A DNA stretch of 64,000 nt. Origin: Nocardia brasiliensis ATCC 700358. Lineage in GTDB: Bacteria; Actinomycetota; Actinomycetes; Mycobacteriales; Mycobacteriaceae. Position 1 is the first letter of the stretch. Each line of letters starts with the position of its first letter. Position numbers and translations under genes: made by a program. The notes below the pieces were generated by a model. That model did not search any database and had not been told where the DNA came from. It saw only the letters and a list, made by a program, of their open reading frames with translations. The stretch spans positions 6,882,001 to 6,946,000 of the forward strand of contig NC_018681.1 in the NCBI RefSeq assembly GCF_000250675.2, given 5' to 3'. Positions 34,908-43,066 of this stretch are shown piece after piece.

Positions 34908-36308
34908 TCACTGTGCCAGAACGTGTTCGGCGTAGCGGGCGACGGCGAGGACCAGGTCGTCGGAGTGGCGCGGGCCGACGATCTGGAGCCCGACCGGCAG
35001 GCCGGCCGCGGTGACGCCGACCGGGATGCTGATCGCGGGCTGCTGAGTCATGTTGAACGGGTAGGTGAACGGCGTCCACTGCGGCCAGCTCGTCAGGCCA
35101 CTGCCCGGCGGCACATCGTGGCCCGCCGCGAACGCGGTGATCGGCATCGTCGGGGTGATCAGCACATCGTGGGCGGTGTGGAAAGCGCCCATCGTGATGC
35201 CGAGCTGGGCCGCCTCGTTGCGCGCGTCGAGGTAATCGACGGCGCGCACCGCTTTCCCCTGGTCCCAGACCTCGCCCAACGCCGGATCGACCCGCTCGCG
35301 CGACCCCGCGGGGAATTTCGACAGCATGGTGGCGGCACCCGCCGCCCACAGCAGCTCGAACGCCTCGCGCGGATCGGCGAAGCCGGGATCGGCTGTGGCC
35401 ACCCGCAATTCGGCCTCACCGAGCTTGCGCACCGCGGCGTCGACGAGGGCGGCCACCTCGGGATCGACCTTCGCGTAGCCCAGGGTCGGCGAATAGGCGA
35501 CGGTGAGTCCGCGCACATCGCGCACCACCTGGCCACGGAAGGTCGTCAGGGGCGGCGCGAGGCTCGTCGGGTCGCGTGGATCGGGCAGCGAGAGGATATC
35601 CATCAGCAGCGCCGCATCCTCGACCGTGCGGGTCATCGGGCCCGCGTGCGCCAGCGGACCGAACGGGCTCGCCGGATACAGCGGAATCCGCCCGTGCGTC
35701 GGCTTGAAACCGACGATGCCGCAGAACGCCGCCGGGATGCGAATGCTGCCGCCGCCGTCGGTGCCGACCGAGACCGGCCCCATGCCGCCCGCGACCGCCG
35801 CCGCGCTGCCGCCGGACGAGCCGCCCGCCGTCGTCGCCGGATCGACCGGGTTGCGAGTGATCCCGGTCAGCGGGCTGTCCGTGACCGCCTTCCAAGCGAT
35901 TTCGGGCGTCGTGGTCTTGCCGAGGAAAACCATGCCGTCCTCGCGCAGCCGCGCCGCCACCGGGCTGTCCACCGTCCACGGACCGGCCGGATCGATCGAT
36001 GTGGAGCCGCGACGCGTCGGCCAGCCCTCGGTGAGGAAGATGTCCTTGATCGAGATCGGCACGCCGTCGAGCAGTCCACGCGCGTGCCCGGAATGCCAGC
36101 GCGCCTCGGAGTCCTTGGCCTGCACGAGCGCCCGATCGGGATCGACCAGGCAGTACGCGTTCACCGCCGGATCGTTGGCGGCGATGGCGGCCAGCACGGC
36201 CTCGGTCGCCTCGACCGGTGAGAGCGCGCCCGCGGCATAAGCCGAGACCAACTGGACGGCGGTCATCGCCGCGGGCTCGGTCGGAATATTGATATCGGGG
36301 TAGCTCAT
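34908..36308 (-). CDS. Amidase-signature hydrolase
   Basis: A 466-aa amidase-signature enzyme. The Ser-cisSer-Lys triad is complete: Lys in GVPISIKDIFLTEGW, and the Gly/Ser-rich signature from TTAGGSSGGSAAAVAGGMG through SVGTDGGGSIRIPAAFCG. Of two close ATGs, 36308 has AAGGAG eight bases upstream and is preferred over 36314. The upstream gene stops 13 bp before it. In this island it likely hydrolyses an amide to feed the dicarboxylate/amine steps; the substrate is not identifiable. Confidence 0.9.
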   Translation of the reverse strand: MSYPDINIPTEPAAMTAVQLVSAYAAGALSPVEATEAVLAAIAANDPAVNAYCLVDPDRALVQAKDSEARWHSGHARGLLDGVPISIKDIFLTEGWPTRRGSTSIDPAGPWTVDSPVAARLREDGMVFLGKTTTPEIAWKAVTDSPLTGITRNPVDPATTAGGSSGGSAAAVAGGMGPVSVGTDGGGSIRIPAAFCGIVGFKPTHGRIPLYPASPFGPLAHAGPMTRTVEDAALLMDILSLPDPRDPTSLAPPLTTFRGQVVRDVRGLTVAYSPTLGYAKVDPEVAALVDAAVRKLGEAELRVATADPGFADPREAFELLWAAGAATMLSKFPAGSRERVDPALGEVWDQGKAVRAVDYLDARNEAAQLGITMGAFHTAHDVLITPTMPITAFAAGHDVPPGSGLTSWPQWTPFTYPFNMTQQPAISIPVGVTAAGLPVGLQIVGPRHSDDLVLAVARYAEHVLAQ

Positions 36309-36321
36309 CCTCATGGCTCCT

Positions 36322-37287
36322 TCAGCCGGGCACGTACCCCAGCTCTTTGTCGACCACGTTGCGCAGTGGCCGGCCGGCGATCCAGTTGTCGAAGTTCTCG
36401 GCGAACACGGAGACGATCTCGGTCCGCCAGCCGATGAAATCGCCCGAATTGTGCGGTGTGATCGACACGTTCGGCAGATCCCACAGCGGGTGGTCGGGGG
36501 GCAGCGGCTCGGGCGCGACCACATCGAGCGCCGCCCCGGCGATCGACCCGGCGCCGAGGGCGGCGACCAGATCGTCGGTAACTACGAGTTCCCCGCGGCC
36601 CACGTTGACAAACCTCGCATGCGGTTTCATCGCGGCGAATTCCCTCGCGCCGAACATGTTCCGGGTCTGCGGGGTCAGCGGGGCGATCGCCACCACATAG
36701 TCGGCCGCGGGTAACTCGGCGTGCAGGTCCGTGCCCACCGCGCCGAAATCCGGGTCGTCCGAGCGCATACGCCTGCCCACCGCCCGGATGTTCATCCCGG
36801 CCGCGCGCAGCAGTCGTGCGATGGCGCGACCGATCGAGCCGGTGCCGACGATCAGCACGGTGGCGCCCGCTATTCGTTCGTTCTCGCGATGGTCCCAGTC
36901 GTGGCGCAACTGCCTGCGCAGCGATCCGGGCAGGTCCTTGGCGAAGCCGAGGACCTGCCCGAGCACGTATTCCGCGATGGCCGTGTCGAACAGGCCGCGC
37001 GTATTGGTCACCACGACGTCGCTGGCCCGCAGTTCCGGGAACATCGCCGGATCCACCCCGGTCGAGCCCATGTGCAACCATTGCAGCCGGTCGGCCGCGG
37101 GCCACGCGCCGGGCAGGGCGCGGGTCAGGAAGTCGTAGACGAACAGCACGTCGGCACCGCGCAGGGCGGTCGCGAGACCGGCTGCCTCGGTATAGCGCAC
37201 AGTGGCGCGAGCCGCTACGGCGGCCATCAGATCCGCCTCGGGCACGCGGTCACTGTGCAGGACGGTGACGATGGGGCCCGTTTCCAC
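36322..37287 (-). CDS. D-2-hydroxyacid dehydrogenase
   Basis: A 321-aa NAD(P)-dependent D-isomer-specific 2-hydroxyacid dehydrogenase. The Rossmann motif is VLIVGTGSIGRAIARLLRAA, the catalytic Arg is in FVNVGRGELVV, and the His in SITPHNSGDF. The start is GTG at 37287 (V-E-T-G-P), with an A/T-rich leader before it. It is translated ahead of the amidase, 13 bp apart, from the divergent promoter that also drives the two racemase-like genes. It would interconvert a 2-oxo acid and a D-hydroxyacid. Confidence 0.88.
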   Translation of the reverse strand: METGPIVTVLHSDRVPEADLMAAVAARATVRYTEAAGLATALRGADVLFVYDFLTRALPGAWPAADRLQWLHMGSTGVDPAMFPELRASDVVVTNTRGLFDTAIAEYVLGQVLGFAKDLPGSLRRQLRHDWDHRENERIAGATVLIVGTGSIGRAIARLLRAAGMNIRAVGRRMRSDDPDFGAVGTDLHAELPAADYVVAIAPLTPQTRNMFGAREFAAMKPHARFVNVGRGELVVTDDLVAALGAGSIAGAALDVVAPEPLPPDHPLWDLPNVSITPHNSGDFIGWRTEIVSVFAENFDNWIAGRPLRNVVDKELGYVPG

Positions 37288-37314
37288 ATTGACACACTAA
37301 GATCGCATCGTATG

Positions 37315-37330
37315 ATTGTCAACAATCCGA
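37315..37330. promoter_or_regulatory. GntR-type operator, copy 2
   Basis: ATTGTCAACAATCCGA, identical over all 16 bp to the sequence at 32887-32902, lies in the 85-bp divergent promoter between the D-hydroxyacid dehydrogenase and the first racemase-like gene. The GntR regulator at 38847 is in the rightward unit from this promoter, so autoregulation is likely. Confidence 0.75.
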
Positions 37331-37372
37331 TCGCGTTCGGAGGTCTAACCAGCTGAGTGCGAGAGGGGCCGT

Positions 37373-38113
37373 ATGGAACTCAGCTTCCCGGATATCGAGG
37401 GCCCGGTCGCACAGCGGGGCATCGGTATCATCGCGCCGTTCGACCTCGCGCTCGAGCGCGAACTCTGGCGCTGGGCGCCGATGGAGGTGAGCCTGCATCT
37501 GGCCCGCACCCCCTATGAACCGGTCCCCGTCTCCTTGGCGATGGCCGAACTCGTCTCGAACCCGGCGCATTTGACCACCGCGACCCGCGACGTGCTGCAC
37601 GTCGAGCCGGAAGTGGTGGCGTACCTGTGCACCTCGGGCAGTTTCATCAAGGGACTCGAATACGAACGATCCCTACGGGAAACCATTTGCGCCGCAGGCG
37701 CATTGGACGCGGTGACCACCTCGGGTGCGTTGCTCGAGGCGATCCGGCACCTCGACATCACCCGGCTCTCGGTGCTCACGCCGTACGACGAGGTGCTGAC
37801 CGGCAAGCTGCACGAGTTCCTCGGCGAGGCCGGGTGCAGCGTCATCCGCTCCGACCATCTCGGCCTGGGCGGCGGCATCTGGAAAGTCAACTACCGCACC
37901 ATCGCCGAGCGCATCGTCGGCGCGAACGACCCGCAGGCTCAGGCGATCTTCGTCAGCTGCACCAACCTGCCCACCTACGACGTGATCGAACCGCTGGAAC
38001 AGGCCCTCGGCAAACCCGTCCTCACCGCCAACCAGCTCACCATGTGGGCCTGCCTCGGCCGGATGAAGCTGCCGATGATGGGCCCGGGCAAATGGCTACT
38101 GAACGTCTTCTGA
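37373..38113 (+). CDS. Maleate isomerase/arylmalonate decarboxylase-like protein 1
   Basis: A 246-aa member of the Asp/Glu racemase superfamily, maleate cis-trans isomerase/AMDase branch. Both catalytic cysteines are in place: YLCTSGSFIKGL in the first half and IFVSCTNLPTYDVI in the second, followed by EQALGKPVLTANQLTMW. With two cysteines, maleate-to-fumarate isomerisation or a related cofactor-free reaction is plausible. The ATG at 37373 follows GAGAGGGG. First gene of a unit with a second paralogue and the GntR regulator. Confidence 0.85.
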   Translation: MELSFPDIEGPVAQRGIGIIAPFDLALERELWRWAPMEVSLHLARTPYEPVPVSLAMAELVSNPAHLTTATRDVLHVEPEVVAYLCTSGSFIKGLEYERSLRETICAAGALDAVTTSGALLEAIRHLDITRLSVLTPYDEVLTGKLHEFLGEAGCSVIRSDHLGLGGGIWKVNYRTIAERIVGANDPQAQAIFVSCTNLPTYDVIEPLEQALGKPVLTANQLTMWACLGRMKLPMMGPGKWLLNVF

Positions 38114-38128
38114 TCGGGAGCACAGCAC

Positions 38129-38860
38129 ATGCACACCACCACAGTCGGTTTCATCTACCCCGATCACGCGGCCGAGGACGACTACCCGCGGGCCGCCGCG
38201 GTCCTCGGCGCGGACCTGCCGGTGGCCCATATCTACGGCACCGACCTGCACGCCGTCCCCGAACTGCTGGATCTGGGTAGCCCGGACAAGCTGCGCCACG
38301 GCGCCGAACTGCTCGCCCCGCACCGGCCGCAAGCCGTGGTCTGGGCTTGTACCTCAGGCAGTTTCGTCTACGGTCCACGCGGGGCGCGCGAGCAGGTCGA
38401 CGCGCTGGCCGCCGCCGCGGGCGTGCCCGCGACCAGCACCAGCCTCGCCTTCGTCGACGCGGTGCACGCGCTCGGCCTGGACTCCGTCGCCATCGCCGCC
38501 AGCTATCCGGGCGAGGTCGCGCGGTTGTTCGTCGAATTCCTCGCCGACGCGGGCATCCGCGTCGTCGCCATGCGCAGCGCGGGCATCGACACCGCCGCCG
38601 AGGTCGGCACGCTGGACGCCGCACAGGTCCGGCAACTGGCCGTCGCCAACGATCACCCCGAGGCCCAGGCGCTGCTCATCCCGGACACGGCCATGCATAC
38701 GCTGGCCGTGCTGCCGGAACTGGAAGCCGCCCTCGGCAAGCCGGTGCTGACCGCCAACCAGGTCACCATCTGGGCCGGGCTGCGACTGGCAGGCCGCACC
38801 GCGACCTGTCCAGCCCTCGGCACCCTGTTCACAGAAAGGCACGCCCATGCCGCTCGTTGA
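38129..38860 (+). CDS. Maleate isomerase/AMDase-like protein 2, second Cys replaced
   Basis: A 243-aa paralogue of the preceding gene. The first cysteine motif is kept (VVWACTSGSFVYGPRG), but the position of the second cysteine reads LLIPDTAMHTLAVLP, so the Cys is an Asp. The rest of that block (LEAALGKPVLTANQVTIWAG) aligns without gaps. A decarboxylase or racemase needing both cysteines would be inactive, so it may act as a half-site enzyme, a distinct hydrolase-like activity, or a partner of protein 1. It lies 15 bp downstream of gene 1 and overlaps the GntR gene by 14 bp. Confidence 0.82.
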   Translation: MHTTTVGFIYPDHAAEDDYPRAAAVLGADLPVAHIYGTDLHAVPELLDLGSPDKLRHGAELLAPHRPQAVVWACTSGSFVYGPRGAREQVDALAAAAGVPATSTSLAFVDAVHALGLDSVAIAASYPGEVARLFVEFLADAGIRVVAMRSAGIDTAAEVGTLDAAQVRQLAVANDHPEAQALLIPDTAMHTLAVLPELEAALGKPVLTANQVTIWAGLRLAGRTATCPALGTLFTERHAHAAR

Positions 38861-39521
38861 GATCGAGCCGGTCAGCAGGCAGTCGACGGCCGAGGTGATC
38901 GCCGACCGGCTGCGCGAGGCGATCATGCGCGGCAGCTTCGCGCCCGGCGACCAGCTCGGCGAGGCCGACCTCGCCGCCCGCTTCGACGTGTCCCGCGGGC
39001 CGGTCCGCGAGGCCATGCAGCGACTCGTGTCCGAGGGTCTGCTGCACAGCATCCGGCACCGCGGCATCTTCGTCATCGACCTCACCCTCGACGACGTCGC
39101 CGACATCTACCACGCCAGGACCGCCATCGAGGGCGGCGCGCTCGAGCTGATCCTGGACGGCCGCCGCGAGATCGCCTACGCGGCGCTGGGCGAGAGCGTC
39201 GACCAGATGTGCGCGGCCGCCGAAAACGGTGACGCCGCCGGCCTTTCCGACGCCGATCAGGCCTTCCACGTCGCGCTGGTCGACAGCGCGGGCAGCCCGC
39301 GACTGGCCCGCGCCGCCCGCACCCTGCTGATCGAGACCCGAATGTGCCTGGGCGCCTTGCAAACCACCAATCCGGATCTGCACGAGCAAGCCCGCGAACA
39401 CGTCGAACTCCGGGACGCGATCGGCGCCGGACCCGCCGCCCGCGCACGCAAGCTGCTGGTCGAACACATGCGCTGCGCCGTCCAGGCGATCGCCGCCGAC
39501 CGGAGTCAGCAGCTGAAGTAG
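38847..39521 (+). CDS. GntR-family regulator, FCD domain
   Basis: A 224-aa FadR-subfamily GntR protein. The winged helix is EVIADRLREAIMRGSFAPGD then ADLAARFDVSRGPVREAMQR and the wing HRGIFVIDLTLDDVADIYHA. The all-helical FCD domain follows with the metal-ligand-type pattern DQAFHVALVDSAG and the late His in LVEHMRCAVQAI. It overlaps the preceding gene by 14 bp. It is the only regulator in the island and probably binds the duplicated ATTGTCAACAATCCGA sites, releasing on a pathway acid. Confidence 0.9.
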   Translation: MPLVEIEPVSRQSTAEVIADRLREAIMRGSFAPGDQLGEADLAARFDVSRGPVREAMQRLVSEGLLHSIRHRGIFVIDLTLDDVADIYHARTAIEGGALELILDGRREIAYAALGESVDQMCAAAENGDAAGLSDADQAFHVALVDSAGSPRLARAARTLLIETRMCLGALQTTNPDLHEQAREHVELRDAIGAGPAARARKLLVEHMRCAVQAIAADRSQQLK

Positions 39522-40351
39522 TGCCGCAGGCTCTCGGGGACGCCGTCCGCGGCGGCCTTCGACCAGCACCGGTCGTGCGGAAAGACCAGATAGGTGGCCC
39601 AGCCGCCGTTGCCGCGCCGGACTATTCGCTGACTGTCTCCGGGCGCATCCCAGGCGATGACACCCCAGGCGCCGTCGCAATAGTGCACCTTGGCCTGGTA
39701 TTCGGTCAGCCCGCCGATATCGTCCAGGTCGTGCGCGATCGCCCCCGGGGAGCACTGCGGCTGCCCGGTGTCGTCGAACCGCAGCAGGCCTTCGACCACT
39801 TCGGCATCGCGGACCAGGAAAAGTTGGTGCATCCCCTCCGGAACCGGCTTCGTGCCCGGTGGCGGGGTGCCCATGCCGAACCGATAGCAGCCGAGCGGCA
39901 CCGCGAAGGTGGCCGAACCGGAGCCGTCGGTGACCGCCTGCCGGTTCAGCACCTCCCTGGTCGCACCGAGCGGAATGTCATGCGACGCAGGGTCACACGG
40001 CTGCACCAAGGTGACATAGACCGGCACATTCGGCACCGGCACCTGCGAAAGAGTCCGGGTCTTGATGATCGCCGTGCCCATACCGGGCGGCGGATTGCCC
40101 GGCGGTGGGTTGCCGGGCGGCGGCGCACCCGGTGGCGGCGTGACCCGCGGCGGTTGACCGGGCGAGGGAATCAGCTTCGGTGGTTGACCGGGTGACGGAT
40201 CTATCGATGGCACAACGGTTGTCGACCGCTGCGTCGCGGAACTCGTCGTCGCTTTTCCCGCCGACGGCTCCGCATCCCCACCGCACCCGGCCCCGGCCAG
40301 CAGCACCGCGACGAGCACCCCCACCACACGTACCGTCCTGCGCGCGACCAT
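39506..40351 (-). CDS. Proline-rich putative lipoprotein
   Basis: A 281-aa exported protein. The N-terminus is MVARRTVRVVGVLVAVLLAG followed by AGCGGDAE, a signal peptide with a lipobox-like Cys. Residues ~45-90 are Pro/Gly-rich repeats (PSPGQPP, PPGAPPPGNPPPGNPPPG), a cell-wall-spanning linker. The C-terminal ~190 residues contain four or more Cys and end CWSKAAADGVPESLRHYFSC; I recognise no family. It converges with the GntR gene, overlapping its end by 16 bp. Extracytoplasmic function unknown. Confidence 0.75.
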   Translation of the reverse strand: MVARRTVRVVGVLVAVLLAGAGCGGDAEPSAGKATTSSATQRSTTVVPSIDPSPGQPPKLIPSPGQPPRVTPPPGAPPPGNPPPGNPPPGMGTAIIKTRTLSQVPVPNVPVYVTLVQPCDPASHDIPLGATREVLNRQAVTDGSGSATFAVPLGCYRFGMGTPPPGTKPVPEGMHQLFLVRDAEVVEGLLRFDDTGQPQCSPGAIAHDLDDIGGLTEYQAKVHYCDGAWGVIAWDAPGDSQRIVRRGNGGWATYLVFPHDRCWSKAAADGVPESLRHYFSC

Positions 40352-40456
40352 CGCCGCCACCTCCCCGTCAGAGCAACCGGATACTCCGCGTATCGCCACC
40401 TTGCACTCGACGGTTACCACTGGTCAATCCCCATGGATCAGGGGCGGCAGCACAAT

Positions 40457-40879
40457 TCAGCGGGACAGGAAGTCCAGCAGGGTGCGGAATTCGGGGAGCG
40501 AGAGGTAGCCGTCGTTGTCCTGGTCCGCGGCGGCCAGGAGATCGGCGGCCGGTTCGTCGATCCGGCCGCCGCCGACGTGCCGGATGAGGGATTCGAGTTC
40601 CTCGACGGAGATGCGGCCGTCCTGGTTGGCGTCGAAAACCCGGAAAGCGGCATCGGCATCGGTGACCTCGATGCGGCCGCCGGCCAGCGCCGCATCGAAT
40701 TCGGCTCGGGAGACCAGGAAGTCGCCGTTGGTGTCGGCGGCCGCGACCAGGCGTTCGACCGCCGCGTCATCGACTTCCACACCCTGCGCACGGATTCCGG
40801 CGGTGATGTCCTCGACCGAGACGAAACCGTCACCGTCACGGTCCCATAGCGCGAACGTATCGACCGGATGCTCACTCAT
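40457..40879 (-). CDS. Calmodulin-like four EF-hand protein
   Basis: A 140-aa soluble protein with four EF-hand loops, each with the canonical acidic ligands: DRDGDGFVSVED, DTNGDFLVSRAE, DANQDGRISVEE and DQDNDGYLSLPE. Helices flank each loop, so it should form two EF-hand pairs binding up to four Ca2+. It resembles the actinobacterial calerythrin/calmodulin-like proteins. The ATG at 40879 gives MSEHPVDTF. It has no signal peptide and is transcribed alone. Partners are unknown. Confidence 0.9.
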   Translation of the reverse strand: MSEHPVDTFALWDRDGDGFVSVEDITAGIRAQGVEVDDAAVERLVAAADTNGDFLVSRAEFDAALAGGRIEVTDADAAFRVFDANQDGRISVEELESLIRHVGGGRIDEPAADLLAAADQDNDGYLSLPEFRTLLDFLSR

Positions 40880-40989
40880 GTGCCCACTGCCTCCCACTGT
40901 CGCCGCTCCACGCGACACCGCACACCCTACGGATGCTGTTGCCGCCGAGCAGCTCCGAGGTGCCGACAGTCGGGCCTGCCGACCGTGGC

Positions 40990-41409
40990 TCAGCCGAAAG
41001 CGGGGGTGTTGCGCACCGGAGAGGTTGTGCCGAGGCGCTTTTCGTCCGCGCTCGCCAGCCAGAAGTACAGCGGGGGCAAGGCGACCTCGAGCGCGGTGAG
41101 GACGATCTGGAACCAGTGCGGCCAGCCGTAGACGGCGACGGAGATGAGCCGGCCGACCGCGCCCAGCAGGAAGATCCCCGCGAGCCAGCGGATCACGGTC
41201 GCGGGGATCGGCCGCTGCCGTGCGGCCCAGATCCAGACGACGCCGTAGCCGAGGAAGATCGCGCCGAAGAACCGGGTCTGGCTGTCGGCCGTGACGCCGG
41301 ACGAGCCCATATCGGGTATTCCGTCGATGCCTGCCGCCAGGTGGAACACGCCGATCGCGACGCAGGCGACACCCATCACGAGAGAAAGCCATTTCAGTGC
41401 GGCAGCCAT
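40990..41409 (-). CDS. DUF4345-type membrane protein
   Basis: A 139-aa protein with four transmembrane helices (WLSLVMGVACVAIGVFHLAA, FFGAIFLGYGVVWIWAA, IRWLAGIFLLGAVGRLISVA, FQIVLTALEVALPPLYFWLA), the layout of DUF4345 proteins. Divergent from the TetR regulator at 41532 across a 122-bp region with a 22-bp perfect inverted repeat, which suggests the TetR protein represses it. Role unknown. Confidence 0.78.
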   Translation of the reverse strand: MAAALKWLSLVMGVACVAIGVFHLAAGIDGIPDMGSSGVTADSQTRFFGAIFLGYGVVWIWAARQRPIPATVIRWLAGIFLLGAVGRLISVAVYGWPHWFQIVLTALEVALPPLYFWLASADEKRLGTTSPVRNTPAFG

Positions 41410-41464
41410 ACCGTTCCTCCCCGGGAATCCGGTTGCCGGACAGGAGCGCAGCGCCCGGACACCA

Positions 41465-41520
41465 TAGTTGACGTCTGTCTACTAAGCACCCTACGAACCT
41501 TAGTAGACAGACGTCAACTA
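41465..41520. promoter_or_regulatory. 22-bp perfect inverted repeat (TetR operator candidate)
   Basis: The arm at 41465-41486 (begins TAGTTGACGTCTGTCTACT) is exactly the reverse complement of the arm at 41499-41520 (ends AGACAGACGTCAACTA), with 12 bp between. It fills the space between the DUF4345 and TetR genes and ends 11 bp before the TetR ATG. It probably carries two TetR dimer sites and a promoter for each direction. Confidence 0.8.
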
Positions 41521-41531
41521 GAGTTCGGTGG

Positions 41532-42146
41532 ATGAGCACCCGCCGTCGCCTGTCCCCGGACGCACGCCGCCAGGTGCTGCTGGACGCGGGCGCGCGCTTG
41601 TTCGCCGAGCGCGCCTACGACGCGGTGCTGATGGAAGACGTCGCGGCGGCGGCAGGAGTCTCCAGGGCGCTGCTCTATCGCCACTTCCCGAGCAAGCGCG
41701 AACTCTTCGCGGGCGTCTACGAGCAGGCCGCGAACCAACTCCTGATCGACACGCCCCTCGACCGCGACGCACCGCTGGCCGACCAACTCGCCGCAGGCCT
41801 GACGACCCATTTCGACTACTTCGAGGCGAACGCCAACAGTGTGCTCGCGGCGAACCGGGTACTCGCCGAGGATCCGACGATCCAGGCGATCATCGCGGGC
41901 GAACTCGGCGAACTGCGCCGCAGGCTCCTCGAGGCGCTCGGTGTCGAGGAGCCGGTGCGCACCCAGGTGTCCTCGGCGCTGCTGAGCTGGCTCACCTTCG
42001 TCCGGGTACTCACCGTCGAATGGCTGGAGAACCAGCACTATTCACGCGACGAGTTGCTCGAGATCAGCATGGGCGCGCTGCTCGGCGCACTACAGCCGAT
42101 CCTCGGGCCCGATATCGCAACCGCCGAAACCGCTGCGCCGCAGTAG
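41532..42146 (+). CDS. TetR-family transcriptional regulator
   Basis: A 204-aa TetR regulator. The DNA-binding domain is VLLDAGARLFAERAYDAVLM then VAAAAGVSRALLYRHFPSKR. The remaining ~140 residues form the helical ligand-binding/dimerisation domain. The ATG at 41532 lies 11 bp from the large inverted repeat, so the gene is likely autoregulated together with the DUF4345 gene. Its end is 14 bp from the convergent truB. Confidence 0.9.
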   Translation: MSTRRRLSPDARRQVLLDAGARLFAERAYDAVLMEDVAAAAGVSRALLYRHFPSKRELFAGVYEQAANQLLIDTPLDRDAPLADQLAAGLTTHFDYFEANANSVLAANRVLAEDPTIQAIIAGELGELRRRLLEALGVEEPVRTQVSSALLSWLTFVRVLTVEWLENQHYSRDELLEISMGALLGALQPILGPDIATAETAAPQ

Positions 42147-42160
42147 CTTCCGATCCGCCA

Positions 42161-43066
42161 CTACAGGTTGGACGGCCGCACGACCATGACCGACGCGGCC
42201 CGCTTGCCGCTCTCCTGGAGCAGCGCGATCGCCCGGCCCGCCGGATCGATCGCCGCGTAGACGCCGCGCAGGCCGACCGGCTCGAGCCAGCGGCCGTTGC
42301 GCAGATCTTCCGCCTGGCTCTCGTCGATCTCGCGGTGCGGGAAGGCGGTTCGCACGGCCTCGTCCATGTCGAGGCTGAGCAACGAACCGTCCGATTCGGC
42401 GGCCACCGCCAATTCGTCCAGGGTGCGCGCATGTTCGAGGGTGAACGGGCCGACCCTGGTGCGGCGCAACGCGGTCAGATGCCCGCCGACGCCGAGCGCC
42501 GCGCCCAGGTCGCGCGCCAGCGCCCGAATGTAGGTGCCGGACGAACATTCGACGACCACGTCGAGATCGACGAACTCGCCTACGGCCACGTCGCGGCGGC
42601 CGAGAATGTCGAACCGGGACACCGTGACCGGCCGGGCGGCCAACTGCACGTCCTCGCCCGCGCGGTGCCGGGCGTAGGCGCGTTCGCCGTCCACCTTGAT
42701 CGCGCTCACAGTGGCGGGCACCTGATCGATGTCACCGGTGAGTTTCGCGGTGTGCGCGTCGATTTCGGCATCGGCGAGATGCAGCGCCGAGGTGGTGGTG
42801 AGCACCTCGCCCTCGGCGTCGTCGGTGCTGGTGGCCTGACCGAGCCGGATCGTCGCGGTGTACGCCTTGGTGGTGAGGGTGAGCAGACCGAGCAGCTTGG
42901 TCGCGCGGTCCACGCCGAGCACGAGCACGCCGGTGGCCATCGGATCGAGCGTGCCCGCATGCCCGACCTTCTTGGTGTGCAGCAGTTTCCGGCATTTCGC
43001 GACGACGTCGTGACTGGTCCAGCCACCGTCCTTGTCGACGATCAGCAACCCGCCGAGACCGGCCAT
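42161..43066 (-). CDS. truB: tRNA pseudouridine(55) synthase
   Basis: TruB makes pseudouridine 55 in the T-loop of tRNA. The 301-aa product has LLIVDKDGGWTSHDVVAKCR and the catalytic Asp in GHAGTLDPMATGVLVLGV. KAYTATIRLGQATSTDD, the RNA-binding CSSGTYIRALARDLG and a C-terminal PUA-like part are also present. The ATG at 43066 overlaps the stop of the phosphopantetheinyl transferase gene by one base (TGATG), fixing the start. Same order as in M. tuberculosis (pptT then truB). Confidence 0.95.
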   Translation of the reverse strand: MAGLGGLLIVDKDGGWTSHDVVAKCRKLLHTKKVGHAGTLDPMATGVLVLGVDRATKLLGLLTLTTKAYTATIRLGQATSTDDAEGEVLTTTSALHLADAEIDAHTAKLTGDIDQVPATVSAIKVDGERAYARHRAGEDVQLAARPVTVSRFDILGRRDVAVGEFVDLDVVVECSSGTYIRALARDLGAALGVGGHLTALRRTRVGPFTLEHARTLDELAVAAESDGSLLSLDMDEAVRTAFPHREIDESQAEDLRNGRWLEPVGLRGVYAAIDPAGRAIALLQESGKRAASVMVVRPSNL

